A stretch of DNA of 64,000 bases from Paenibacillus curdlanolyticus YK9. GTDB lineage: Bacteria > Bacillota > Bacilli > Paenibacillales > Paenibacillaceae. Below are positions 9,601-17,018 of this stretch, in pieces. Where the stretch lies: positions 102,501 through 166,500 of the forward strand of contig NZ_AEDD01000006.1 in assembly GCF_000179615.1 (NCBI RefSeq). The letters run 5' to 3'. Each line of letters starts with the position of its first letter. Position 1 is the stretch's first letter. Under the pieces are notes generated by a model that did no database searches, had not been told where the DNA came from, and was given only the letters and a program-made list of their open reading frames with translations. Position numbers and translations under genes: made by a program.

Positions 9601-10017
9601 ACGCAGGTCATTAGCTTCTGCGCGCGCAAGGGAATCTAGCCGCGGGGTCGCCTTCGCTTGGCCGGCTTCCTCCTGCCGTTCAACGCGTATAGGAGCCTGC
9701 CGTCCAGGCGCCCCTGCCGTCGCGTCCGCTTCATGCAGCATAACTTCCAGCAGCACGGCCGCTATATGGCTGCAATAGCTGTCATATGAGGATAGCGATG
9801 GACAGCTGCATCGCGCAGCCACCTCGTCCGCTTGATCAAGCGTGACAGCGACGTGAAACGGTTCCGCCGCAGCAACGGTCGCTTCATATAGCGGGCGTTT
9901 GGCATCCACATGCGTGAAGCTGACCTTGCCCCCGCGGCGCAAGGTCTCGCCTTTGTTATAAGACAGCGACCCGCATAGTCGTTTGATCGCACTTTGAGTT
10001 AACTCCAGCTTCTTCAT
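6685..10017 (-). CDS. SWIM zinc-finger SNF2-family helicase/translocase
   Basis: A 1110-aa DEAD/H-box ATPase of the Swi2/Snf2 class. A SWIM zinc finger (CxC...CxH at Cys70, Cys72, Cys82, His84) starts the protein. A long middle region matches the SNF2-associated bacterial domain. The ATPase core has Walker A DDMGLGKT near residue 685, the DEAQ box near 783, and LTGTPVENRLEELWSI. The second RecA domain ends in the motif VI sequence AADRAHRIGQ near residue 1050. These proteins move along double-stranded DNA and act in repair or transcription recycling; the exact role in Firmicutes is not settled. Its start overlaps the stop of the preceding kinase gene by four bases (ATGA), implying translational coupling. 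Confidence 0.93.
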   Translation of the reverse strand: MKKLELTQSAIKRLCGSLSYNKGETLRRGGKVSFTHVDAKRPLYEATVAAAEPFHVAVTLDQADEVAARCSCPSLSSYDSYCSHIAAVLLEVMLHEADATAGAPGRQAPIRVERQEEAGQAKATPRLDSLARAEANDLRLTSQMLALFGGKPKRPSGTRTAFDTREPLEASFALIPFRYRADALMFGIELKVGPQPKRLYIVQKLHEFLDAVQRRESYRFSKHFTYEPEQHRFPVEQDQVIQALIRMSQGEQLYLSSQQSYAVAAHSAGDRMLLIPPEAWEAFAPLLEQLPSVQLQQQYGSIYEGAIRLADEPLPLQFHFEPVDGSVDSCRLRVDGLESMLLMEAYGVAIAPDGKLLQIAAAQAKQLAEVQSLLQQTREQQFIISPEQMELFMERVVPGLMKLGRVQITKEVSERVVQAPLKAKLYLDRVRDRLLAALEFHYGDIVIHPLDGAGARSGADRILVRDGDREEQILALMAQADSMQTEGGYLLSGDDAEYDFLYHLVPKLEKLLDVYATSAVKTRMVGAITPTVKADVDERTDWLEFRFEIDGIPEKEIKRVLQAVEEQRRFYRLPDGALMPLESEEFTEIARLMNDLGVRYSEVRGAGFRVPAIRSLRLMDIDQEARAVKLGRSLRQLLHNMRHPDSLNFDVPEPLVPVLRDYQTLGYQWMKTLAYYQFGGILADDMGLGKTVQSIAFLVSVLPEIRAQGLRALIVCPASLIYNWQHELQRFAPEIRAAIAAGDPAEREKLLTSPDVDIIITSYPLLRRDIKLYMAHAFHTLILDEAQYFKNYATQTAQAAKAIQAKHRFALTGTPVENRLEELWSIYSVVFPELFPSRQSFYELTRETVARRARPFLLRRLKKDVLKELPDKIETLQSSELLPEQKKLYTAYLAKLRQETLKHLDEDDFGRQRIKILAGITRLRQICCHPGLFVEDYRGGSAKLEQLLDIVEDCRGAGKRMLLFSQFTGMLGIIREELGVRGVPLFYLDGSTPPEERAELCQRFNAGEKEVFLISLKAGGTGLNLTGADTVIMYDMWWNPAVEQQAADRAHRIGQKNVVQVIRLVAQGTVEDKMHALQERKKQLIDEVIQPGGEPLGTLTEADIRDVLQL

Positions 10018-10640
10018 CGGCTGCTTGCCCCTGCTTCTGCCTCGGCGTCCGCGCCATAAACAAACTGCTCCAGCTGTTCCAGCGTCTGTTCTCGAATCGG
10101 CTCTGCATTGTTATAGTAAAGAATTGCATCATCCGGTAGTTCCCACTTGATCGTACGCTGGACAAGTGACGCGCTAAACGTTTCCCAATGCTCCAGCTTA
10201 TAGTGATCCATCGCCAGCCCGCGCGACTGGATTCGCTCGTAATGATGCTGGTGATCAGGCAAATAGACGAGGATCGCCTTCACCTCGACGGCATGCCGCG
10301 CTTCGCCAAGCTTCTCCAGCTCCTGATTGAGCCACTCTCGATCTGCAATTTCTTTGGTAAATGGTCCGATCACAACAGCATCAATCCCATTGGCTGCGTT
10401 CTCCAGCGCTGCATCCATCGTGATCCGATAACCAAGATCGCGACATAGCCGCTTATACGCTTCGGAATCCCGATCGCTCGGATCGAGTCCCGCAGTCGCC
10501 ATTAACGCCTCCGCCGCCGGCCGAAGCAGCGTGTCCATGTCCAGTACGGCCATGCGCCGCCGCTTGGCGAACGCCTTCGCCAGCGTTGTTTTGCCAGCGC
10601 CCGCTCCCCCAACAAAAAATACTAACCGCGTTGCTGCCAT
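10014..10640 (-). CDS. P-loop AAA/kinase-like protein
   Basis: A 208-aa single-domain P-loop NTPase. The Walker A motif GGAGAGKTT is at residues 11-19 and is followed by VLDMDTLLRP, the position of the catalytic or magnesium-binding Asp in small-molecule kinases. A later VVIGPF strand and a basic ERIQSRG 'lid' segment fit the adenylate-kinase-like or gluconate/zeta-kinase group; the substrate cannot be read from the sequence. A GAGAGG site precedes the ATG. It is the first gene of a two-gene operon and overlaps the SNF2 helicase by ATGA. Confidence 0.82.
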   Translation of the reverse strand: MAATRLVFFVGGAGAGKTTLAKAFAKRRRMAVLDMDTLLRPAAEALMATAGLDPSDRDSEAYKRLCRDLGYRITMDAALENAANGIDAVVIGPFTKEIADREWLNQELEKLGEARHAVEVKAILVYLPDHQHHYERIQSRGLAMDHYKLEHWETFSASLVQRTIKWELPDDAILYYNNAEPIREQTLEQLEQFVYGADAEAEAGASSR

Positions 10641-10819
10641 CTGTTACCCTCTCCTTGCAAACATCCGTTATCGCTTTCTGCGCTTTCTGCTTATGCTACT
10701 GATCTTATCACGCAGGGAGATCGGATGACAAAGGAGCACATACGGGCCAAGACGTCTACCTTCTGTCAATTATGGTAGACTGGTAGTTACACTTTTACTC
10801 GAAAAGGCTAGGTGGCTCT

Positions 10820-11668
10820 GTGTATAGTACAGCAATGCTCCTTGTGATTAGCTCTGGTTTCCTGCATTCCATCTGGAACCTGTATACGAAAAGAAGCATG
10901 AACAAAACGGTGTTCCTATGGTTTACCCAGCTGGCCGCGCTGCTTATCTTCTTGCCATGGACGATTATGGCGTGGCCCAGCAATGCCATCTCATCTACAT
11001 GCTGGTGGCTCATCGCCGCTTCGCTGCTGCTGCACGCACTCTATATCCAACTGCTCGCAGCTGTCTATTCCATAGGGGATTTGTCGCAGGTGTATCCGAT
11101 CATGCGGGGGACCAGCCCCCTGCTCGTGCCATTGCTTGGCGTTACCTTGCTTCATGAATCGCTGACCGCAGTCGGGTGGCTTGGCGTGATCATCATCGTG
11201 GGCGGTATCGCATCCGTGAGCAACCTCTCTCTGAGAAGCCACGGGTTTACCTCGTTGAAGACGCCTCTATTGGCATTAGCCGTCGGCATCTGCATTGCAG
11301 CTTACATTGTCATCGATAAACTCGTACTAAGCGAGGTTCCGGCTGTCGTCCTGAATGAATCGACGAATGCAGGCAATTTGCTCGTCCTGTCCTGGGCTGC
11401 TTTTCGTTCACGTGGAATGACACAGGAGCTCCGCTCCAACTGGGCCATTATTCTGTTAGGCGGGCTGCTCGCCCCGGCGGGATACCTCTTGTTCCTGTTC
11501 GCCCTCAAGCTCGCTCCTGTCGCGCAGCTGGCGCCGATTCGAGAAATCGGAACGGTATTCGGCACGATAATGGGCATTTTCATTTTACGAGAACAGCAAG
11601 GGGCCAGACGCTTATTTGCCTCAATGGCGATTACAGCCGGCATTATCGTCTTAGGAGTATGGGGGTAA
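10820..11668 (+). CDS. EamA-type (DMT superfamily) membrane transporter
   Basis: A 282-aa protein made of ten hydrophobic segments in two similar halves, as expected for drug/metabolite transporters. The first half contains YPIMRGTSPLLVPLLGV, and the second contains the matching LAPVAQLAPIREIGTVFGTIMG segment, both typical EamA repeats. It probably exports or exchanges a small metabolite at the cytoplasmic membrane; the substrate is unknown. The start is GTG with an AGGTGG site 5 bases upstream. It is divergent from the kinase/helicase operon and convergent with the germination operon, only 31 bases from the gerB-type stop codon. Confidence 0.88.
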   Translation: MYSTAMLLVISSGFLHSIWNLYTKRSMNKTVFLWFTQLAALLIFLPWTIMAWPSNAISSTCWWLIAASLLLHALYIQLLAAVYSIGDLSQVYPIMRGTSPLLVPLLGVTLLHESLTAVGWLGVIIIVGGIASVSNLSLRSHGFTSLKTPLLALAVGICIAAYIVIDKLVLSEVPAVVLNESTNAGNLLVLSWAAFRSRGMTQELRSNWAIILLGGLLAPAGYLLFLFALKLAPVAQLAPIREIGTVFGTIMGIFILREQQGARRLFASMAITAGIIVLGVWG

Positions 11669-11699
11669 GCTTCGCTCACAGCTAAGAAAGCATTAAGCC

Positions 11700-12815
11700 T
11701 TAAGCCCCCTGCTTGCTCAAGGCCGAATCAAGCTTTTTACGGAACAAGGCTTGTAAAATCAACAGCAGCAAAGGCAATCCGACGGCGATTGGCAAGGCGA
11801 TCATCGGCCAGTATTGCTCCAAATAGTCCATCGCGCGAAAATGGTCCCTAACGATCCAGTCGCTGAACACGCCCAAAATGACAGCTACCGGTAGAATCAT
11901 TCGTTTGCTGTTTGTCAGACCGAATAGGCGAGCCGCCGCCATCGATGAACCGTATACGCACATCATCACCTGCACGAGAGCCGAGACCGAATAAAAAGCA
12001 ATCATCACCATCTCATATCGCTGCAAAAACGTTCCGATATGCGCATTGCGCGCCAGTTTCATGCACGAGACGGTATAATTGCCGGTCACTTCTGCGGACA
12101 AGACCGCCCCTTCAAGAATCGACCAGCTAATGACGAGCAGCCCCGTCGCGATAATCGCAGTAACACTCAGCTTTGCTCCATGCTTCTTCACATCCTTCAC
12201 GAACGGCAGGAGCAAGCTTGCGGTCATCGTCGCGATCGCCCAATCCGCATCGAATGCAACGCTGGACTCAAAGGTTTGCACGAAGCCCGACTCTAATACG
12301 GGCAGCAGGTTTTTGATATCAAATTCGCGAAAGGAGCCCGCCAGGATGAGCCCGTTCAGCAAATAAATAAACAGCACGCCGAACAACGCCGTTCGCGCCA
12401 TCACTTCCAGTCCGTAGTAGCAGCCGATCGATCCGACCAGCAGCGCCAAAATAATAAACAAAGAAACAGGAGCGTCAGGCAAGAAGTACTCCTGCAAATG
12501 GTAAACGAACGTAATCATAATCGGCGCGAACGCCCCGATGAAGAAGGCAAAGATGAGAATCACCACGATTTTTCCGAACCATCGTCCTAACAATAGCTCC
12601 CCCGTAGCCATAAAATCGCGGTGAGAGGCTCGTCGAATAACGATGTAGGTGATGTAAATCATGACAACGCCCTGCAGGGTAGCCAAGAGCGTCGCAATCC
12701 ACATGTCCTGCCCGACCTCTCGCGCAATTACGCCTTGCGTTACGCCAATCGCTTTGGCGAACACGACATTAATGAGCAGGGCCACGTACATGCCGTTGGA
12801 AATTTGAATGTTCAT
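11700..12815 (-). CDS. spore germination protein, GerB family (GerAB/ArcD/ProY transporter-like)
   Basis: The membrane subunit of a nutrient germinant receptor, 371 aa with about ten transmembrane segments. It resembles the amino acid permease-like GerAB group, which forms the germinant-binding pore in the inner spore membrane. Typical features are the N-terminal ISNGMYVALLINVVFAKAIGV and the later FDADWAIATMTASLLLPFVKD segment. The gene is last in a three-gene operon and its ATG overlaps the gerC-type stop by four bases. A forespore sigma-G promoter would be expected upstream of the operon, but I could not identify one with confidence. The germinant is unknown. Confidence 0.92.
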   Translation of the reverse strand: MNIQISNGMYVALLINVVFAKAIGVTQGVIAREVGQDMWIATLLATLQGVVMIYITYIVIRRASHRDFMATGELLLGRWFGKIVVILIFAFFIGAFAPIMITFVYHLQEYFLPDAPVSLFIILALLVGSIGCYYGLEVMARTALFGVLFIYLLNGLILAGSFREFDIKNLLPVLESGFVQTFESSVAFDADWAIATMTASLLLPFVKDVKKHGAKLSVTAIIATGLLVISWSILEGAVLSAEVTGNYTVSCMKLARNAHIGTFLQRYEMVMIAFYSVSALVQVMMCVYGSSMAAARLFGLTNSKRMILPVAVILGVFSDWIVRDHFRAMDYLEQYWPMIALPIAVGLPLLLLILQALFRKKLDSALSKQGA

Positions 12816-13996
12816 TTGACCCCTCTCCCCGCAGCTTTGAGCACGGTGCTCGTAATATCGGCCTTAACCGTAACGTTCACCTCGGCCTCGGCGTAAACCT
12901 GCTTCCACTTGGCGGCCAGCTTATGCCACTCCATCGGGTACTCATTCCGAAACACGTCCCCCAGCTTCAGAAAGTCCGAACGATACTTATGCTGGGATTT
13001 ATCGACGACGTCTTCCAGACCTTGCTTCAGGCGCATCTCCAGCTGCTTCGTCAGATCCGAACGAATTTCACTAATCGGGATGTCGCAGCCGCTTTCTACG
13101 ATGTCCGCATCCGTCTTAAGCCGAATATCAAAACGCAGCTTCTCGTTACGGTAAATCGTTTTTACTTTCATCCTCGCGTGCCGAAATTCAGCGGTCGCTT
13201 TGGCATCCCGATTAGGGCATGACAGCACCTCAATGCCGGAATCGAGATGCTGGATAAAGAATAGCAGGCCTCTCGCATCTTTGGGGTTGAGCCAGCCGAC
13301 CATACGATCGTTTTGAAAGACAGCAGCACCGGCCAACTCCACTTGCTTGATGGAGCCATGCTCGCCAGGCTTCTTGTTCGATATGCCTCTAGGCTTCAAC
13401 GAAACCTTCGCCAGCACGGATTGACTGGAACGACTTAGGAAAGTTTCCTCCAAGCTCATCATATTGCTGCCCGGCGCTTGGCCGGCGACCTCGTTATCGC
13501 GAAACAAGCGGTCCACCGCTTCGCCCGGCACGACTTCCAGCCCGGTTATCGTCGAGATGACTTCATCTGGACGATCCGGCGTTACAGCAACCCATGTATT
13601 CATTCGCAATTCATGGTTGCGCGTGAAGAAGTCGACCATATCCGCAATGCCTTTCTTCGCATAATCCTCGTGCATGACGATCACAAAGTTATGCGCCCAA
13701 TATACGCGTCTTGACGTAAACCGCCCCAAATTGCGAATTGCTTCAAAAATCGTTTTCCCTTCGGCGCTGACGGAATAGATCGGCTCTCCGGTTCCTCCAG
13801 ATGGCGCGCCTGTCTGCCCCCGCGCATCCGCAGGGCGAATGATCTGCACCGACACTCGGATCATATCCGGCTTCTCGCCAAGATCCAGCCCAACGGCGGT
13901 TACAATGGCGAGCTCGTTAATTTGGCGCAGCCCATAGCAGGACGTCAAGGCGAGCAGGCAAAGCAGGGCAAGGGATAAGCCTATCACACGTTTCAT
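12812..13996 (-). CDS. spore germination lipoprotein, Ger(x)C family
   Basis: The lipoprotein subunit of the germinant receptor, 394 aa. It begins MKRVIGLSLALLCLLALTSC, a signal peptide ending in an LTSC lipobox. Family landmarks follow: INELAIVTAVGLD, GKTIFEAIRNLGRFTSRRVYWAH and the C-terminal YRNEKLRFDIRLK region. Two starts are possible. ATG 14005 overlaps the gerA-type stop codon but has only 1 base between it and AAAGGA. ATG 13996 has about 10 bases and is chosen. Further upstream starts would run into the preceding gene and are rejected. It sits between the A and B subunit genes, giving the order A-C-B. Confidence 0.92.
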   Translation of the reverse strand: MKRVIGLSLALLCLLALTSCYGLRQINELAIVTAVGLDLGEKPDMIRVSVQIIRPADARGQTGAPSGGTGEPIYSVSAEGKTIFEAIRNLGRFTSRRVYWAHNFVIVMHEDYAKKGIADMVDFFTRNHELRMNTWVAVTPDRPDEVISTITGLEVVPGEAVDRLFRDNEVAGQAPGSNMMSLEETFLSRSSQSVLAKVSLKPRGISNKKPGEHGSIKQVELAGAAVFQNDRMVGWLNPKDARGLLFFIQHLDSGIEVLSCPNRDAKATAEFRHARMKVKTIYRNEKLRFDIRLKTDADIVESGCDIPISEIRSDLTKQLEMRLKQGLEDVVDKSQHKYRSDFLKLGDVFRNEYPMEWHKLAAKWKQVYAEAEVNVTVKADITSTVLKAAGRGVK

Positions 13997-14001
13997 CGAC
14001 T

Positions 14002-15540
14002 TCATTCCTTTGACGGATCCGGTTTTTGTTGGTCGCCCATTCGCTCTATATCCTGCGCAAAGCCCGGCCGATCGTTCATCATCCACATCGGCAATCGCAG
14101 CAGCATGTCGCGCTGGTCGCTCTGGTGGAACGGACTGGCCGGCGCCAGATAGGATTCACCGAACGAACGGATGGACAGCGCATGGAGGATAAGGATAAAA
14201 AATATGGTAGCAAAGCCCGGCAGCCCGAGCGTCCCTGAAGCAAGCAGGATCGGAAAACGAACAATGCGAATAGCGAGCGACGAGGAATAGCTCGGGATCG
14301 CGAAGGAAGAGAGCCCTGTAATCGCCACGACGATGACCATGAAGGGCGAGATTAATCCCGCTTGCACCGCTGCTTGCCCGATAATGAGCGAGCCGACGAT
14401 ACTGACCGCTTGTCCGATTGGCTTCGGCATTCTCAGTCCGGCTTCACGCATAAGCTCGAATGCTAATTCCATGATGAGCGCTTCCAGCAGTACAGGGAAC
14501 GGCACGACTTCCCGTCCCGAAGCAATCGTCAGCGCGAGCGATGTCGGAATCATTTCCTGATGGAACGATATAAGCATGACATACACCGACGGCAAAATAA
14601 GGCTGATGAAGAAGGCGATATAACGGACAAATCGGAAAAACGTGCCGACCCAATATCGATTGTAATAATCGTCAGGCGCTTGAATGAACTGCCAGAAGTA
14701 AGTCGGCACAATCAGCACGACAGGCGTGTTATCGATAAATATCGCAACCCTGCCTTCGAGAAGCGCGGAGGCGACTTTATCCGGCCGCTCCGTACTCTGC
14801 ACCGTATTGAAAGGGGACAGCGGCGCGTCCTCGATCAGCTCCTCAATGTAGCCGCTCTCCAGAATCGCATCGATCTTAATTCGGCCTAAGCGCTCCTTCA
14901 CTTCCTCGACTAGCCCAACCTTCACCAAATCCGCGATGTACGCGATGTTAATGTCCGTCTGTGACCGCGTACCCACGACCATAGCATCGAATCGAAGCTG
15001 CGGGTCCTTGATTCGCCTGCGCACATGCGCCGTATTCGTTCGAATGCTTTCGCCGAAGCCGTCTCGCGGCCCGCGAACGTTATTTTCAGAGGAAGGCTCC
15101 TCCACGCCCCGATCCTTCCAGCCTCTGGAGCTCACGATCAGCCCCTGCTCGATGCCTTCGATCACAATTAAGGTATCGCCGGATACGATAGCGGCTATTG
15201 CATCCTTCACATTGCTGCATGTCTTCACCGCTGCGTTAACGAGCAGTTTCGTTCGGATCGCATCCGCCGTCGGCATCGATTGAGGGTCTGCGTCCATTTC
15301 AAAGCCGTATAGCAGCAACGATTTTAAACTCATATCGACAATCGTCGTGTCTGCCATTCCATCGGTATAGTAGCAAATGCCAGGATAATCCGACTGACCG
15401 CAGAACATGAAGTCGCGCTTCAATATATCCACGCTTCCGCCTAAAAGCTTATCGATGACGGATGCATTGTCCGTTAATCTCGCAGTAAGCTGACTTTGCA
15501 GCATAGTTTGCTGTTCTTCCGCTGTTGTTGCAGCTGCCAT
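14002..15540 (-). CDS. spore germination protein, GerA family
   Basis: The A subunit of the germinant receptor, 512 aa. A hydrophilic N-terminal half contains DIKRDFMFCGQSDYPG, GLVEEVKERLGRI and ESGYIEELIEDAPLSPFNTVQ, blocks well conserved in GerAA/GerKA. A membrane half follows, with about five helices and the SPFMVIVVAITGLSSFAIPSY block. The start was placed at ATG 15540 because GGAGG lies 8 bases before it. The frame stays open to 15609 but nothing supports those extra 23 residues. It is the first gene of the receptor operon, acts in the inner spore membrane and senses nutrients together with its GerB and GerC partners. Confidence 0.94.
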   Translation of the reverse strand: MAAATTAEEQQTMLQSQLTARLTDNASVIDKLLGGSVDILKRDFMFCGQSDYPGICYYTDGMADTTIVDMSLKSLLLYGFEMDADPQSMPTADAIRTKLLVNAAVKTCSNVKDAIAAIVSGDTLIVIEGIEQGLIVSSRGWKDRGVEEPSSENNVRGPRDGFGESIRTNTAHVRRRIKDPQLRFDAMVVGTRSQTDINIAYIADLVKVGLVEEVKERLGRIKIDAILESGYIEELIEDAPLSPFNTVQSTERPDKVASALLEGRVAIFIDNTPVVLIVPTYFWQFIQAPDDYYNRYWVGTFFRFVRYIAFFISLILPSVYVMLISFHQEMIPTSLALTIASGREVVPFPVLLEALIMELAFELMREAGLRMPKPIGQAVSIVGSLIIGQAAVQAGLISPFMVIVVAITGLSSFAIPSYSSSLAIRIVRFPILLASGTLGLPGFATIFFILILHALSIRSFGESYLAPASPFHQSDQRDMLLRLPMWMMNDRPGFAQDIERMGDQQKPDPSKE

Positions 15541-15623
15541 CCGCCATCCCTCCATTTTGATGGATAAGATAAATATCCCATGCTTACAATAAGCAGCATT
15601 CGCATGCAAAGGGAGCGTTCATC

Positions 15624-15812
15624 GTGGACCTGTACCATTCTTGGATCTATATGAAGGTGATCAATACGAGCTGGTTCATGTGGTCGTTAGTCAGTGTAGT
15701 GCTCGGCCTGAACTTGCTGACGCCGCTGATCATCTGGTATATCATCAATCGAAAAAGGCTGACCAAGTTTATGCAGCAGGCGAAAGCGCGAAAGAAGCAG
15801 ACGGCGCGGTAA
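15624..15812 (+). CDS. small single-helix membrane protein
   Basis: A 62-aa frame with a GTG start and an AAAGGGAG site 6-9 bases upstream. It has one strong hydrophobic helix (WSLVSVVLGLNLLTPLIIWYI) followed by a very basic tail (NRKRLTKFMQQAKARKKQ), which predicts a cytoplasmic C-terminus. It lies 84 bases from the germination operon in the divergent direction, so the two share a promoter region. Small extra membrane proteins accompany some ger operons, but I cannot match this one to a named family. Confidence 0.6.
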   Translation: MDLYHSWIYMKVINTSWFMWSLVSVVLGLNLLTPLIIWYIINRKRLTKFMQQAKARKKQTAR

Positions 15813-16062
15813 ATGTCCGAGTTCTAACTATGAATTGGGCGATCGTAGTATGATGGCATTTCCTCAAACGGTAACATTAAGCAATGAGAAAGCATGCTGT
15901 AGTTTCTCCTAGATGTAGGGCTTTATACGCGTTGCGTACTGCTTAACCATGAACAATCCTTCATGCACGAACAGGAAATGAAACAGCGGCTGTTCCCAGC
16001 GCATGTTGTGATGCGCCGCATAAAGTGGTCCGAAGAGATAGGTTTTCCCTCTTCTTATTGCC

Positions 16063-16289
16063 ATGCCGTTGCACTTTGTACAATGAGAAAAGGATGAGCG
16101 GCCTGCTCCAAAGGTTCCCATTGCAGCTCATGCAACGAGATTCAATCCAGAAGAGACAAATAGTGCCCAAAACATAGAAAGTCACTTTTCTCGTTGTACA
16201 ATATGCAATGACACCTCCTTACTTCCGCGCTTGAGTTGATTGTATTGTATGAACTGCAATGAGAAGGCTGCTGCACGAGCCAACGCTCC
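16063..16289. repeat. dispersed ~228-bp inverted-repeat element, copy 1
   Basis: No gene is seen between 15813 and 16555; the part before 16063 shows nothing recognisable. This element matches 23230-23457 over its whole length. Imperfect inverted arms lie at 16068-16091 (GTTGCACTTTGTACAATGAG...) and 16183-16210 (whose complement reads CATTGCATATTGTACAACGA...). A further CATGCAACGAGA motif lies between them. The ends ATGCCGTTGCA and GGCTGCTGCAC are shared by both copies. There is no coding capacity common to the copies. Confidence 0.75.
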
Positions 16290-16345
16290 TTGAATACGAC
16301 CAACAACGCAACCCTTACGTGAATGCAACCCAACCTTTGCAGCGC

Positions 16346-16395
16346 AAAAAAGGGGTGTTCCTCAGCCGTCGCGGCTTTTGGAACACCCCTTTTTC
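16346..16395. terminator. strong bidirectional intrinsic terminator
   Basis: A perfect 15-bp stem (AAAAAGGGGTGTTCC at 16347-16361 pairing with 16380-16394) has a GC-rich nested loop and T-runs on both strands. It stands alone between the repeat element and the small membrane protein gene on the minus strand. Confidence 0.85.
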
Positions 16396-16485
16396 ATTTA
16401 TAAAAAATCATTGTCAATTTCGGATAACACGCGATTTAAAATCCATATGGAAGCTTGGTCCTTGTTGTTAAGCAAGCCAACAAAA

Positions 16486-16530
16486 ATCCCCATATTGCAG
16501 GCAAATGGTGCTCCATGCATATAGGGGAGA
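16486..16530 (-). terminator. probable terminator of the 16556 gene
   Basis: On the minus strand a CCCCTATAT arm pairs with ATATGGGG (one bulge), followed by ATTTTTG. It lies about 30 bases beyond the stop codon of the 143-aa membrane protein. Confidence 0.55.
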
Positions 16531-16555
16531 ATTATAGCGGTTCAACGTTCTATCG

Positions 16556-16987
16556 TTATTGCGGCGTTACCGATTGCTCTCTGCGCGCATTCACGCGACC
16601 CGGAATTTGCCAAGCTGTTACGATTGCCAGCACGACGAACACGATATCCATGCCTTGGAAAAGCTCGCTGAAGTTTTCGCGGAACAGCGTCATGATCTCG
16701 CTTTTAAACATTCCGTTAATGCTGCCGTAAATCACGTAGCTGAACAAGAAATATTTGCCCAGCACGATACCGATCAAGCTCGCAATTACCGCAATGACGC
16801 GATGCGCTTGGGTTGCGAGTCCGCCTGATAGATACGATACCGCGTAACCCGCCATGCCTCCGATTACCCAAGCGATCAAACCAAGCTCGTAGTCCGTCCA
16901 TACGGCGATTGCCGCCCAGAGCCCGCCTCCGACGATTGCTGCGGCTAGCGCGCCTAGCACTGGAAGCACTAAACTATTCTTCCCCAT
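16556..16987 (-). CDS. unrecognised four-helix membrane protein
   Basis: A 143-aa protein with four hydrophobic segments: two Gly/Ala-rich helices at the N-terminus (LPVLGALAAAIVGGGLWAAI and LIAWVIGGMAGYAVSYL), one at residues 60-85, and one near 113-130. A short basic tail follows. The spacing resembles the small integral membrane proteins that often carry a cytoplasmic cap. GGGGG lies 7 bases before the ATG. It follows the 646-aa lipoprotein gene by 31 bases on the same strand, so the two are probably co-transcribed. Function unknown. Confidence 0.7.
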   Translation of the reverse strand: MGKNSLVLPVLGALAAAIVGGGLWAAIAVWTDYELGLIAWVIGGMAGYAVSYLSGGLATQAHRVIAVIASLIGIVLGKYFLFSYVIYGSINGMFKSEIMTLFRENFSELFQGMDIVFVVLAIVTAWQIPGRVNARREQSVTPQ

Positions 16988-17018
16988 TGAAAATCCCCCT
17001 GTTACGTTTATTTATAGC

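Noticed and set aside
14005-14086. 27-residue N-terminal extension of the GerC-type lipoprotein
   Set aside because: It overlaps the end of the gerA-type gene in another frame, and the signal peptide with lipobox begins only at the internal ATG.
15438-15640. Sigma-G promoter for the germination operon
   Set aside because: Candidate boxes did not combine a fitting -35, -10 and spacer, so none is reported.
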